A DNA stretch of 64,000 nt from Labilithrix sp. (GTDB lineage Bacteria > Myxococcota_A > Polyangia > Polyangiales > Polyangiaceae). Each line of letters opens with the position of its first letter. The stretch's first letter is position 1. The stretch lies in contig JAHBWC010000027.1 in NCBI GenBank assembly GCA_019637225.1, positions 1 to 64,000 on the forward strand, read 5' to 3'. A program made the position numbers and the translations under genes. The notes under the pieces are model-generated. The model was not told the origin of the DNA and did not search any database. It saw nothing but the letters and a program-made list of their open reading frames with translations. This document shows, piece by piece, positions 9,169-17,916 of this stretch.

Positions 9169-9638
9169 GCCTCGAGATCGACCGCGCGAGCCTCCTCGTC
9201 CGCGTCCCCGGAGCCGCGACGCTCGCCTCGATCGAGCGCGCGCTCGAGGGCGCGGAGCTCACGCTCGGGATCGCCGCGAGCGAGGTCGCCGTCGGAGACT
9301 GGCTCGCGCGCGGCGCGCCGGGCGCTCCGAGCTCGTTCGCCGATCCGGCCGATCACCTCGTCGCAGGCCTCACCGCCACACTGGCCGACGGCTCCGCCAC
9401 GATCGAGGTCCGCCCGTCGCCGCGACGAGCGGTCGGCCCCGATCTGATCGCGCTGTTCGTCGGCTGCCACGAGCGCTTCGCGTCGATCGATCACGTCTGG
9501 CTGCGCGTCCACCCGCGCGCGCGCGGCGGCGAGCCTCGCCGCGTCGCCCTGCCCACCGAGCACCTCGATCTCGATCCGCCCGTGTCGAGCGACGAGGCCG
9601 CGCTCCTCGACGCGATCGCACGCGAGCTCACGCGCTGA
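9165..9638 (+). CDS. Half-size FAD-binding (PCMH-like) domain protein paired with the AGPS-like enzyme
   Basis: 157 aa. The start ATG overlaps the stop of the AGPS-like gene (ATGA), implying translational coupling. LLVRVPGAATLASIERAL resembles the first half of a type-4 FAD domain. EVRPSPRRAVGPDLIALFVG and DHVWLRVHPRA resemble the segment that in full enzymes reads as the SEGTLG...A.LRL region, with the Gly-rich part degenerate. No second catalytic domain is present. It could be a subunit or a pseudo-enzyme stabilising or regulating the oxidase, as small FAD-domain subunits do in glycolate oxidase complexes (inference). Confidence 0.75.
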   Translation: MSLEIDRASLLVRVPGAATLASIERALEGAELTLGIAASEVAVGDWLARGAPGAPSSFADPADHLVAGLTATLADGSATIEVRPSPRRAVGPDLIALFVGCHERFASIDHVWLRVHPRARGGEPRRVALPTEHLDLDPPVSSDEAALLDAIARELTR

Positions 9639-9856
9639 TCGACCGAGCGTGGCTCGGCGTGAGCGACGCGACGGCGCGGGTCGTGGCGAGGCTGTTCGGT
9701 CGAGGCGAACCGGCGCGCGGGCGCGCACGCATCGCGCGCCAACGCCGCGAGAGCGCGTCGCGGAACGCGAAGTGAAAGGGAGCGCGCGCGGTGTCTCGCT
9801 CGCCCGCCCTCACCACTCGACGATGAGGCTGGTGGGTCCGCCGCACGGTGCTCCCC

Positions 9857-10318
9857 ATGAAAAGGCCGCTCTCGTCCGTTCGGACCCGCCTAGCGTGCGC
9901 CCTCTTCGCGGGCGCGCCGCTGTGGCTCACCTCCTGCGGTACCGACAGCGTCGACTGCGAGATCGACGCCGTGTTCACCGATCGCCAGGCGGCCGAGATC
10001 CGCCGCGCCGCGGACGACTGGAATCGCTTCACCGTGCGCGAGGTGACGTTCGCCCCCGAGGGCGAGGGCGACTGGCTGATCCTGCCGGCCTCGGTGACCT
10101 TGAACCGCCTCGGCTACGCGCAGAGGAAGCGGCGACTCATCCGGATCAACCCGGTCACGCCGGACGATCAGGTCTACGCCGTCGCGCTCCACGAGCTCGG
10201 ACACGCGCTCGGCCTCGGCCACGTGAAAGAGGGCGTGATGGATCCCGATCGCCAGACGATCAAGTTCAGCGCGTTCGACATGGCCGAGTGCCGCCGCGCC
10301 GGCGCGTGCGCGAACTGA
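9857..10318 (+). CDS. Matrixin-like zinc metalloprotease lipoprotein
   Basis: 153 aa from the ATG at 9857 (a GTG nine bases earlier is possible). The signal peptide MKRPLSSVRTRLACALFAG ends in a Leu-Thr-Ser-Cys lipobox. The mature domain contains HELGHALGLGH, the HExxHxxGxxH zinc motif of metzincins, followed by a Met-turn-like GVMDP. Preceding strands (DDWNRFTVREVTF, RRLIRINPV) fit a minimal matrixin core. About 150 aa is short for the family, so it is a catalytic domain without pro- or C-terminal domains. Likely surface or periplasmic. Confidence 0.83.
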   Translation: MKRPLSSVRTRLACALFAGAPLWLTSCGTDSVDCEIDAVFTDRQAAEIRRAADDWNRFTVREVTFAPEGEGDWLILPASVTLNRLGYAQRKRRLIRINPVTPDDQVYAVALHELGHALGLGHVKEGVMDPDRQTIKFSAFDMAECRRAGACAN

Positions 10319-10377
10319 GCGGGCCGGCGCGGAGCGCGCGGCCTAAATCAGCGAGCGTGAAGCTCGATCAAAATCCA

Positions 10378-10392
10378 GCTCGCGAAGCGAGC
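10378..10392 (-). terminator. Hairpin between convergent genes, possible MFS terminator
   Basis: GCTCGC-GAA/TTC-GCGAGC is a perfect 6-bp stem with a 3-nt loop. On the minus strand a short ATTTTG stretch follows, so it could end the MFS transcript. The T-run is weak. Confidence 0.4.
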
Positions 10393-10423
10393 GCCGCGTG
10401 GGGTGGGGACCCCGGAAAACCAT

Positions 10424-11893
10424 TTAGTGCCCGGCGAACGCCTTCGCCTTCGGGCGCGCGTTCCAGACGCGCGTCGAGAGCGCAAGGCCGAGCACGGCCG
10501 CGGGGACCATGACCGCGGGCCACGTCCACCAGTTGTGCGAGTCGCCCTGCAGCTCCTTGCTCGGGAGCACCCGGCCGAGCACGAGCGCCTCGACGGCGGT
10601 GCCGAGGTAGACGCAGCCGTCGATGATCCCGACGACGATGCCGACGTTCTTCTTGCCGCCGAAGTCCATGCTCGCCGTGCCGGAGAGCATCCCGTGGACG
10701 CCGATGATCGCGAGGGTCATCGCCACGACGACCCAGCCGAGGGCGCCCGTCGAGAGCGCGGGGAACATGACGAGCGCGCCGACCAGCATCACCGCGTAGA
10801 GGACGCCGGCGACGGGGCCGCGGCGTGAGCCGAACACGCGGTCCGAGATGAGGCCGGCGACGACGCCGCCGGTGATGCCCGCCATGCAGTTGAGCATTCC
10901 CCAGTGGTCGTGGACGAACTCCCGCGGGAGCGCGGCGAGCGCCTCGGCGGCGTTGGGCGCCGCGGCGGCGGCCTTCTTCATCATCGGCGAGGCCGCGCGG
11001 TGCGTCTCCTCGGCGAACGTCTGGTAGTACTGGAGGATCGCGTTGCGGAGATACCCGCTGCAGAACTCGATCGCGGCGATGGTGATGATCGCGGGGTTCT
11101 TCACCATCTTCAGGGCGACCTCGGCCAGCGGCAGGCGCGGGCCGTCGTCGCCGGACGAGGCGTCGCCCAGGTCGAAGTCGGCGTGCCCGGCCTCGCCGGG
11201 CGTGTCGCGCACGAGGATCAGGTCGAGCACCGCGAAGACCGCGAGAATCGCCGCCGGGATGAAGAACACCCACTGGACGCTCGCGCGCTCGACGATGAAC
11301 TTGCACCAGTCGAAGGCGAAGTAGAGGCCGAGCGAGATCAGGATGCCGAAGATGCCGCCGAACGTGCCGCGCTCCCGCAGGTGGAACCACGCCGCGTTCA
11401 CCTTGACGATGGCGACCGCGCCGAAGCTCTGGAAGTACATGTTCACGGCGTAGAGGAAGCTCAGGATCGGGACGAGGCCCGCCTGCGCTTCCTTCGGGAC
11501 GGCGCCGTCCTGCATCGCGCGCATGATGACGAAGCCCATCGCGCAGTTGGCGAGGAGCGAGCCGGTCGCGGAGACGATGATCGTCTTCTTGCCGCCGAGC
11601 CGGTCGGTGAGCGGCCCGTTCAGGAGGAACGCGAAGCCGTAGGTGAGCGTCCCCCAGAAGTAGATGTTCGAGAACTGCGCCTTGTCGAAGACGATGTTCG
11701 TGCAGACGCGCAGGTTGTAGCGCCCCATGTAGAGGAACGCGTACGTCAGGCCGACCGGGAACCAGTTGGCGAAGCGGCGGCGAAGGAACGCAGGCGAGTG
11801 TCCGAGGTCGACCCGCGGCAGCCGTCCGACGATGACGACGATCAGCGCGAGGAGCAGGGCGATCGGGAGGAGCTCGGAGAGCCAGCCGGGCAT
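10424..11893 (-). CDS. MFS transporter, organophosphate:phosphate antiporter (OPA) type
   Basis: 489 aa with about 12 hydrophobic segments. Near residues 50-70 AFLYMGRYNLRVCTN resembles the OPA signature around TM1 of GlpT/UhpC-type carriers, and GPLTDRLGGKKT is the MFS loop 2-3 motif. A long cytoplasmic loop (about 230-260) carries acidic residues. OPA carriers exchange glycerol-3-phosphate or sugar phosphates for phosphate, but the substrate cannot be told from the sequence. It is convergent with the matrixin gene. Placement beside an ether-lipid synthase makes a glycerol-phosphate substrate attractive but unproven. Confidence 0.88.
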   Translation of the reverse strand: MPGWLSELLPIALLLALIVVIVGRLPRVDLGHSPAFLRRRFANWFPVGLTYAFLYMGRYNLRVCTNIVFDKAQFSNIYFWGTLTYGFAFLLNGPLTDRLGGKKTIIVSATGSLLANCAMGFVIMRAMQDGAVPKEAQAGLVPILSFLYAVNMYFQSFGAVAIVKVNAAWFHLRERGTFGGIFGILISLGLYFAFDWCKFIVERASVQWVFFIPAAILAVFAVLDLILVRDTPGEAGHADFDLGDASSGDDGPRLPLAEVALKMVKNPAIITIAAIEFCSGYLRNAILQYYQTFAEETHRAASPMMKKAAAAAPNAAEALAALPREFVHDHWGMLNCMAGITGGVVAGLISDRVFGSRRGPVAGVLYAVMLVGALVMFPALSTGALGWVVVAMTLAIIGVHGMLSGTASMDFGGKKNVGIVVGIIDGCVYLGTAVEALVLGRVLPSKELQGDSHNWWTWPAVMVPAAVLGLALSTRVWNARPKAKAFAGH

Positions 11894-12047
11894 GGGGTCC
11901 GGTCATACCATTTCCGGCACCGCGATCGCCGACGGCCGACGGGAGCTCTTGCCGTCGAGCTCGTCTCTGGGGCCCGCTCGCCGCGGGAGTACGCTCGAGG
12001 GGCTCACCCCCCGAGCGCCCCGCCTCACCCGCCCCTCGGACGACGCT

Positions 12048-13589
12048 TCACTGCGAGAGGAAGGCGATCGCCGCGTCGCGCGCGTCGTCGGGGAGCGAGC
12101 GCATCGTCACCGGCGGCATGCGGAGGCGGTTCGCCGACCCCATCTTGAGCCGCGCGATTGCGAGGTCCTTGTCGGCGCGCGACATCGAGTCGAGGCGCGT
12201 GACGTCGAACTTCGCGCGGCTGATCGTCTGATCGAGCTTCGGGTGGTGGCACTGCGCGCACGTCTGGACGAGGACCTCGCGGCCCGACGCGCCCGTCTTG
12301 GGCAGGAACGTCATCGCCTCGAGCGCGTCGTCGAGGAACACGCGGCGGATGTCCGGGAGCTCCGAGGTCGCGCCGGTCATGAACTTCTTGTACTCGTCCG
12401 TCGCGTACTGAAGCTTGTCCGGATCGGTGACCTTCACGTCGTGGTAGGGCACCGGGATGGCGTCGCCGGCGAACGCGCGGGCGTAGAGCGCGTCCCACGT
12501 CGAGCTCTGTCCGCGCGGGGTGTTGATCTCCGGCTGGAGCGAGGACGAGCTCTTGATCTCGTTCTCGATCGCCCGCGAGTTGAAGCCGTTCGGCTGGTTC
12601 TGGAACCCCTGCCCCTTCACGAGGTCCTCGAGCGCGCGGCCGTCGGCCTTCTGGATCAGCGCCGCCGGAACGCCGCCGTAGTCCTCTTGATCGCCGTGGG
12701 CGCGGAAGAAGTCCTGGAGGAGCGTGATGCCGCCGGGCCGGTCGCTCCGGAACCAGTGCGTCCACGGGTCCTCGAGCTCCTGCATGCGCAGGATCATCTT
12801 CGACGACGGGCCGTCGGGCTGATGGCAGTGCCGGCAGTCGAGCAGCGTGTTCTTGAGGTCGTCGTCGTCGTAGAGCGTGAAGCCCTTCCAGTCCTTCTCG
12901 ATCGCGGGCGTCAGCAGATCGGCGTTCTTGCAGGTGTGGGTCAGCTCGCAGGCGACGTCGAACTTGAACAGGTAAAAGGAGATCTTGCCGGTCTGCCCGT
13001 TCGGCGGACGCGCCTGCTCGGCGGCGATCTCCACGAAGGGCTCGCCGCGGGCGAACGTCATGACGACGAACGCGGGGATGCGCGTCGGCTGCCCGGCGGG
13101 CGCGGAGAAGATGAACGTGCGCGGGTTGATCGCGGAGACGGCGCGCGCGACGAGCGAGCTCGAGTGCCCGAGGAGCGCGAAGCCGGGGTTGTTGTTCGAG
13201 CCGTTCGTGCCTTGCCGGTCCGTCCGCTTGAAGTCGAGGCCGAGCGCGAGCTGCAGCTCGCTCAGCGTGGAGAACGTCTTCTTCTCCTTGCAGATCGCGT
13301 TCGTCACCGCGTTGAAGTTCGGGTTGCCCTCGATCATCTCGCCCGAGCGCGCGCAGAGCGCGTCGTTCTGCGCGGTGCCGTGCAAGAGCCCCTCGAAGGG
13401 ATCGGGGATCCCCTCCTTCTCCTTCACGCGCGGATCGTTGAAGTCCGGGAGCTCGGCGCCCGTCTCCGGATCCGTTTGCTTGCGGACCGATCCCTTGCGG
13501 GGCCGTCGCGTCGCTTCTTCCGTCGAGCAGGCGGCCGCGAGCGTCGACGCCGTGAGGATGAGGCCAAGGACCAGAGCGGAGCGAGTCAT
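12048..13589 (-). CDS. Di-heme c-type cytochrome-like lipoprotein
   Basis: 513 aa. MTRSALVLGLILTASTLAAAC is a lipoprotein signal. Two CxxCH heme-attachment motifs are visible, CRHCH in LDCRHCHQPDG (near residue 250) and CAQCH in QTCAQCHHPKLDQ (near 435), so two covalent hemes are expected. The long region between them has no familiar fold. Longer upstream starts give Arg-rich sequence without a signal peptide. The gene is monocistronic, and an inverted repeat (13591-13606) lies immediately before the start codon. Role probably electron transfer or a peroxidase-like function in the envelope (inference). Confidence 0.85.
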   Translation of the reverse strand: MTRSALVLGLILTASTLAAACSTEEATRRPRKGSVRKQTDPETGAELPDFNDPRVKEKEGIPDPFEGLLHGTAQNDALCARSGEMIEGNPNFNAVTNAICKEKKTFSTLSELQLALGLDFKRTDRQGTNGSNNNPGFALLGHSSSLVARAVSAINPRTFIFSAPAGQPTRIPAFVVMTFARGEPFVEIAAEQARPPNGQTGKISFYLFKFDVACELTHTCKNADLLTPAIEKDWKGFTLYDDDDLKNTLLDCRHCHQPDGPSSKMILRMQELEDPWTHWFRSDRPGGITLLQDFFRAHGDQEDYGGVPAALIQKADGRALEDLVKGQGFQNQPNGFNSRAIENEIKSSSSLQPEINTPRGQSSTWDALYARAFAGDAIPVPYHDVKVTDPDKLQYATDEYKKFMTGATSELPDIRRVFLDDALEAMTFLPKTGASGREVLVQTCAQCHHPKLDQTISRAKFDVTRLDSMSRADKDLAIARLKMGSANRLRMPPVTMRSLPDDARDAAIAFLSQ

Positions 13590-13987
13590 CGCTCGAGTAT
13601 ACGAGCAACGACAATGCCGAGTCGCGCGCGTGGTGGCGCTCGAACGAGGAGCCGTCGGACGCCTCACGACGGAGCACCGGCTGACCGCTGTCCGCGGAAA
13701 AATCGAACCACGCAAGAATCTGCAGGCGTCGCGCACCCTTGGGCGCCAATGGCGTTCGATGTGCGCGGGCCGCCGCGATGGCGGAAACATGATCCAGCAT
13801 CCGCGGGGTCTGGAGAGCGCGATCGAATCGATCGTACGCCGGCGCGCTTACGTTGTCGTACCGGCTGATTTTCGGGGGATCTGCCAGGTGCCCCGCGGCC
13901 TGGCGCGAGGCGGTGGGATGGACCCGAAGATGCATCTGACTCAGCCGACACGGGAGCAGCCCTCTTCCCCGCTGGAGGCCGAATCAA
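13590..13987. other. Divergent intergenic region, about 400 bp
   Basis: It lies between the cytochrome gene (minus) and the trypsin-like gene (plus). No coding pattern is visible. It contains the inverted repeat GCTCG-N6-CGAGC at 13591-13606, only 1 bp upstream of the cytochrome start where a ribosome-binding site would be expected, and an A-rich patch near 13697-13720. Promoters for both genes must lie here. Confidence 0.5.
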
Positions 13988-15535
13988 ATGACCGCTCGTC
14001 TTCGCACTCACCACATGGTGCTCATCGGACTCGGCAGTGCACTCGCGGCCGTCACGGCCTGCAGCGCCCCCGAGGTTGCCCGCGAAGTTGACGCGAAGAA
14101 GACCACCCAGGCCTCGAGCGTGGTCGTCGAGATCCTCGACGTCAACGGCACGAGCCTCGGTTCCTGCTCCGGCACGCTCATCGCGCCGAAGCTGGTCCTC
14201 ACCGCCGGTCACTGCATCGCTGGCGCGAACCAGTGGAAGGTCACCAGCAGCGCGGGCGTCTCCGAGGCGTCGGTCGCCTCGACCCCGTGGAAGAACTTCC
14301 GCTCCACGTTCTCGCACCCGGAGCACTCGGACGTCGGCCTCATCCTCCTCGACGACTCGATCAAGCTGGACAGCTACCCGCAGATCGCCACGTCGAAGGC
14401 CAAGGACGGCTCGAAGGGTGTGCGCTTCCACCGCGCGGCGGCGAACGCGACCGAGGCGACCGCGACCAGCACGCGGCTCGAGAGCGGCGCAGACCAGGGC
14501 TTCCGTCTCAACTACCTCCTCGAGATGGGCAAGAACGAGTGGCTCGACACCGGTGGGGCGGTGCTCGACTCGTCTGGCAAGATCGTGGGCGTCGTCTCCG
14601 GCAAGGGCATGCAGTCGGACCTCCTCCACGTCGCTCGCGTGGACGGCTTCGCGACCTGGACCAAGTCGGCGATCAGCTGCTCGAACGGCCTGACCACCCG
14701 CACCTGGGGCTCGGGCAACTCGCAGAACGGCGGCGGCGGCTACGGCGGCACGCCGAGCACGAAGACCGGCGGCGGCGGCTGGGGCGGCGGCGGCGGCGGC
14801 TGGGGCTCGAGCTCCGGCGGCTACGGCGGCGGCGGCGGCAAGGGCGGCGGCGGCGGCAACATGGACGGCGGCTCCACCGTTCCGGGCTCCGGCGGCGGCG
14901 GAAACGGCGGCGGCGGCGGAAACGGCGACGGGACCGGCGGCAACAACGGCTCGTCCGGCTCGACCGGCGACGACGGCAACGGCAACGGCGGCACGCCGGG
15001 CGACGGCACCGACGGCAACGGCGGCGCGGGCACCGGCAACGACGACGCGAGCAACACCTGCCCCGGCATCCCGGTCTGCACGGCCGACGACTGCGGCGCG
15101 GGCAGCAACGGAAACAACGGCGGCACGGGCAGCGACGGCTCGAGCAGCGGAAGCAACGGCAACAACGGCGGCGACGACGGCACGGGCGGCTCGTCCGGGT
15201 CGAGCGGCTCCTCCGGGTCGAGCGGCTCCTCCGGTGACGGCTCGAGCGGTTCGTCCGGCTCGTCCGGCGACGGCTCGAGCGGCTCGTCCGGCTCGTCCGG
15301 CAACGGCTCGAGCGGCTCCTCGGGCGCCGGCTCCCCCGGCTCCCCCGGCGGCGACGCCGAGAAGTGCTCGGGCGCTTCGGACAACCCCGACGTCTGCCCG
15401 GCCGCGCCGGACAGCGCGTCGTGCAGCGGCTCGAACTGCGGCGGTTGCGGCAGCGCGCCCTGCTCCGACTCGAACATCGACTACGGCGCGTGCCCGTCCT
15501 GCAAGAGCGGCAGCGGCGCCCCCGTCGTGAAGTGA
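13988..15535 (+). CDS. Trypsin-fold (S1) lipoprotein with catalytic Ser replaced by Thr and a Gly/Ser-repeat tail
   Basis: 515 aa. The lipoprotein signal MTARLRTHHMVLIGLGSAL ends Val-Thr-Ala-Cys. An S1 domain (about 40-235) has SCSGTLIAPKLVLTAGHC (His75, disulfide Cys60-Cys76) and SDVGLILL (Asp115). The nucleophile motif normally read GDSGG is WLDTGGAV, placing Thr188 at the catalytic Ser. The remainder is a Gly-rich region, then SGSSGSSG repeats, then a Cys-rich C-terminal segment (about 12 Cys). The protein may be a non-proteolytic binding module or a Thr-dependent enzyme. A GGAGG lies about 10 nt before the start, and a strong terminator follows. Confidence 0.87.
   Translation: MTARLRTHHMVLIGLGSALAAVTACSAPEVAREVDAKKTTQASSVVVEILDVNGTSLGSCSGTLIAPKLVLTAGHCIAGANQWKVTSSAGVSEASVASTPWKNFRSTFSHPEHSDVGLILLDDSIKLDSYPQIATSKAKDGSKGVRFHRAAANATEATATSTRLESGADQGFRLNYLLEMGKNEWLDTGGAVLDSSGKIVGVVSGKGMQSDLLHVARVDGFATWTKSAISCSNGLTTRTWGSGNSQNGGGGYGGTPSTKTGGGGWGGGGGGWGSSSGGYGGGGGKGGGGGNMDGGSTVPGSGGGGNGGGGGNGDGTGGNNGSSGSTGDDGNGNGGTPGDGTDGNGGAGTGNDDASNTCPGIPVCTADDCGAGSNGNNGGTGSDGSSSGSNGNNGGDDGTGGSSGSSGSSGSSGSSGDGSSGSSGSSGDGSSGSSGSSGNGSSGSSGAGSPGSPGGDAEKCSGASDNPDVCPAAPDSASCSGSNCGGCGSAPCSDSNIDYGACPSCKSGSGAPVVK
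15196..15330 (+). repeat. SGSSG-encoding triplet/hexamer repeats
   Basis: Repeated ggctcgtccggctcg/ggctcctccgggtcg units encode the SGSSGSSG tail of the trypsin-fold lipoprotein. This is an in-frame coding repeat, probably length-variable. Confidence 0.8.
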
Positions 15536-15560
15536 TCTGACCCAAACGTCCAGCGCGACC

Positions 15561-15599
15561 GCGGCGCCCCTCGAGAGAGGTGGCGCCGCGCGCTTTTTG
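15561..15599 (+). terminator. Strong intrinsic terminator after the trypsin-fold gene
   Basis: A GCGGCGCC-CCTC / GAGG-(T)-GGCGCCGC stem of 12 pairs with a GAGA loop is followed by GCGC and a five-T run, 26 bp after the stop codon. Confidence 0.85.
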
Positions 15600-15642
15600 T
15601 ACGGCTTCTGGCCGCTCGCCCGCGGCGCTATGGTCTCGCGTC

Positions 15643-16107
15643 ATGGCTCCCCCCACGATCGCGCCCGCGCTTGCCGGCGGAGCGCTCATCGGCCTCAGCG
15701 CGTCTCTCCTCTTGATGCTCACCGGCCGCATCGCCGGCATCAGCGGGATCGTCGGAGGCCTGATGACCCCTCCGGCCGAAGCGCGCGCGCGGACGGAGCG
15801 GCGCGCCGAGTCCGCGTGGCGCCTCGCGTTCCTCATCGGGCTCCTCTCCGGCGGCGTCGCGCTCTTCATGCTCCGGCCGGAATCGTTCGGACCGGTCGAC
15901 GGCGCAGGGGCGGTGAGCGCGCCGCTCGTCGCGGTCGCGGGCCTGCTCGTCGGCATCGGCACCACGCTCGGCAACGGGTGCACGAGCGGACACGGCGTCT
16001 GCGGGATGAGCCGCCTGTCGAAGCGCTCGATCGTCGCCACCTGCGTCTTCATGGCGACGGGGATGCTCGTCACGTTCGCCGTCCGTCACGTCGCGGGGGG
16101 CCGATGA
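15643..16107 (+). CDS. YeeE/YedE-family sulfur-transport membrane protein, subunit 1
   Basis: 154 aa with four hydrophobic helices. The motif [17 protein letters not shown] (about 117-133) is the conserved Cys-containing signature of the YeeE/YedE (DUF395, sulf_transp) half-module, in which cysteines line a thiosulfate path. It overlaps the following half-module gene by ATGA, the usual two-gene split arrangement. No sulfurtransferase or TusA-like gene is adjacent. Thiosulfate or related sulfur uptake is the family role; the actual substrate here is inferred. Confidence 0.9.
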   Translation: MAPPTIAPALAGGALIGLSASLLLMLTGRIAGISGIVGGLMTPPAEARARTERRAESAWRLAFLIGLLSGGVALFMLRPESFGPVDGAGAVSAPLVAVAGLLVGIGTTLGNGCTSGHGVCGMSRLSKRSIVATCVFMATGMLVTFAVRHVAGGR

Positions 16108-16637
16108 GCGGCGAAGAGAGTGCGCGCGCCGACGATCCGCGGCTCCAGGCGCTGATCGCGTTCGGTTGCGGGCTGCTCTTCGCGATCGGCCTCGGGCTCG
16201 CCGGGATGACCTCGCCGGCGAAGGTCCTCGCCTTCCTCGACGTCACCTCGGCGGCGTGGGACCCGAGCCTCGCGTTCGTCATGGCCGGCGCGATCGGCGT
16301 GCACTTCGTCTTCGCGCGGCGCGCGGTGGCCGCGAACGCGGCCGGCCGCAGGCCCGTCGCCGGGACGCGCTTCTTCCTCCCGGAGCCGAAGGCGGTCGAC
16401 CGCGCGCTCCTCGGGGGCGCGGCGCTCTTCGGCGCCGGCTGGGGGCTCGGCGGCTACTGCCCCGGTCCGGCGCTGGTCGCGTTCGTCGTCACGCCGGTGT
16501 CGGTGGTGTTCGTGGGGGCCATGCTCGCGGGAATGCTGGGAACGCGGGCCGTTCGCGAGCGCATCGCCGCGCGAGCCGCCGACCGCGCGCAGGCGCTCGC
16601 GAACGAGCGCGCCCTGGAGCGCGAGGCGCGGGGCTGA
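16104..16637 (+). CDS. YeeE/YedE-family sulfur-transport membrane protein, subunit 2
   Basis: 177 aa, four or five hydrophobic helices. [19 protein letters not shown] near the N-terminus and [13 protein letters not shown] (about 115-127) are the signatures of the second YeeE/YedE half-module (DUF6691). Translation is probably coupled to the preceding half through the ATGA overlap. An Arg/Ala/Glu-rich C-terminal tail of about 25 residues should be cytoplasmic. The two proteins together correspond to one full-length TsuA-like transporter. Confidence 0.9.
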   Translation: MSGEESARADDPRLQALIAFGCGLLFAIGLGLAGMTSPAKVLAFLDVTSAAWDPSLAFVMAGAIGVHFVFARRAVAANAAGRRPVAGTRFFLPEPKAVDRALLGGAALFGAGWGLGGYCPGPALVAFVVTPVSVVFVGAMLAGMLGTRAVRERIAARAADRAQALANERALEREARG

Positions 16638-16746
16638 CCCGCGGCGGGGGCGGCGGGGGACAACCGCGCGGCGCCTCGTCGAACGACTGCTCGCGGGCCT
16701 TGCGCGGAGCGCGTCGCGCGCGCGATGATCGAGCGGACCCTCGCTC

Positions 16747-17637
16747 ATGTTGCACGCCGAGCTCCTCGCCCAGATCCCGCTCTTCGACACGCTCGCCGCC
16801 GAGGATCTCGAGGCGCTCGCGAGCCGCATGACGGAGCGCAAGTTCAACGCCGGCCAGTCGGTGTTCGCGCAGGGCGACCAGGGCTCGAGCATGTACGTCG
16901 TCCTCTCGGGCGCCGTGCAGATCTTCCTGCCGGGCGCCGGCGACGAGCCGCGCGTGGTGCTCAAGGACTCGCGGACGGGCGAGTACTTCGGCGAGCTCTC
17001 GCTCTTCGACGACAAGCCCCGCTCCGCGAGCGTCGAGGCGGTCGTCGACACCACGCTCCTCGAGCTCACGCGCGAGGAGTTCGGCGATCACCTCTCGAAG
17101 TCGAAGAACGCCGCGATGGCGATCCTCGCGGAGATGGCCGAGCGCCTCCGCGAGACGAACGCGATGCTCTCGCAGCGCGCCGCGCGCGACGTGGTCAAGG
17201 AGATCGAGGAGAACCTCACGTGGGGTCAGCGCCTCGCGGACAAGGTCGCCGAGCTCAACGGCAGCTGGTCGTTCATCCTCTTCTTGCTGGCGCTCACCGG
17301 CGTCTGGGCGCTCGCGAACAAGTACCTCGGCACCCCGTTCGACGAGTACCCGTACCAGTTCTACAACCTCGCCCTCGCGATCCTCGTCGCGCTCCAGGGG
17401 CCGCTCATCGTCATGAGCCAGAACCGGCAGTCGATGAAGGACCGCGCGACGGCGGAGACGGACTTCCGCGTCAACCTGAAGAACGAGGTCGGGATCGAGT
17501 CGCTCCTCCGCGAGGTCGGGGCGATGCGCGCGGAGACGAACAAGCACTTCGAGGTGCTCGAACGGATGGCGCGGTCCGAGCGGGTGCGGGCGGAGATCCC
17601 GATCAAGAAGCCGGGCGGGCCGCTCGGGCCGTCCTGA
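16747..17637 (+). CDS. Cyclic-nucleotide-binding domain protein with DUF1003-like membrane domain
   Basis: 296 aa. Residues about 10-125 are a cNMP-binding domain (GQSVFAQGDQGSSMYVVLSG, GEYFGELSLFDDKPRSASV with the phosphate-binding GEL...RSA). A helix-rich linker leads to two membrane helices (SWSFILFLLALTGVWALAN and FYNLALAILVALQGPLIVM) and a charged C-terminal helix NRQSMKDRATAE, as in DUF1003 proteins. It is not a CRP-type regulator because no HTH is present. It could couple cAMP, c-di-GMP or another ligand to a membrane process. The start follows a clear Met with no longer candidate. Confidence 0.88.
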   Translation: MLHAELLAQIPLFDTLAAEDLEALASRMTERKFNAGQSVFAQGDQGSSMYVVLSGAVQIFLPGAGDEPRVVLKDSRTGEYFGELSLFDDKPRSASVEAVVDTTLLELTREEFGDHLSKSKNAAMAILAEMAERLRETNAMLSQRAARDVVKEIEENLTWGQRLADKVAELNGSWSFILFLLALTGVWALANKYLGTPFDEYPYQFYNLALAILVALQGPLIVMSQNRQSMKDRATAETDFRVNLKNEVGIESLLREVGAMRAETNKHFEVLERMARSERVRAEIPIKKPGGPLGPS

Positions 17638-17670
17638 GGGCTGGGGGCGGGAGAGGAATCGAGAGAGAGA

Positions 17671-17705
<35 letters not shown>

Positions 17706-17916
17706 GGAGAGAGGCGGTAGGAACCGTTCGTTTCGAGGGGTCGTTTTGGCTCCCGGGCGGGCGCGGGGGTGAAATTTTCGGGGGGTGGGGAGGCGTGGGA
17801 ACCGCGCGAAATCGTCGCGATCCGCGGAGGTTCGTCGCGCGTTCATGGATGCACGGTGCCGCGTGCGCTTTCGAACACTTGCCGCTCGTGAGTTCGAGCG
17901 CTAGACCCCCCGAGAG

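Noticed and set aside
8016-9638. 540-codon frame that contains the FAD half-domain protein
   Set aside because: Only the last 157 codons are real. The upstream part runs in a second frame over the AGPS-like gene and is Arg/Ala low-complexity.
13664-14629. 321-codon minus-strand frame opposite the trypsin-fold gene
   Set aside because: The plus strand holds a complete signal peptide and S1 motifs with an SD and terminator.
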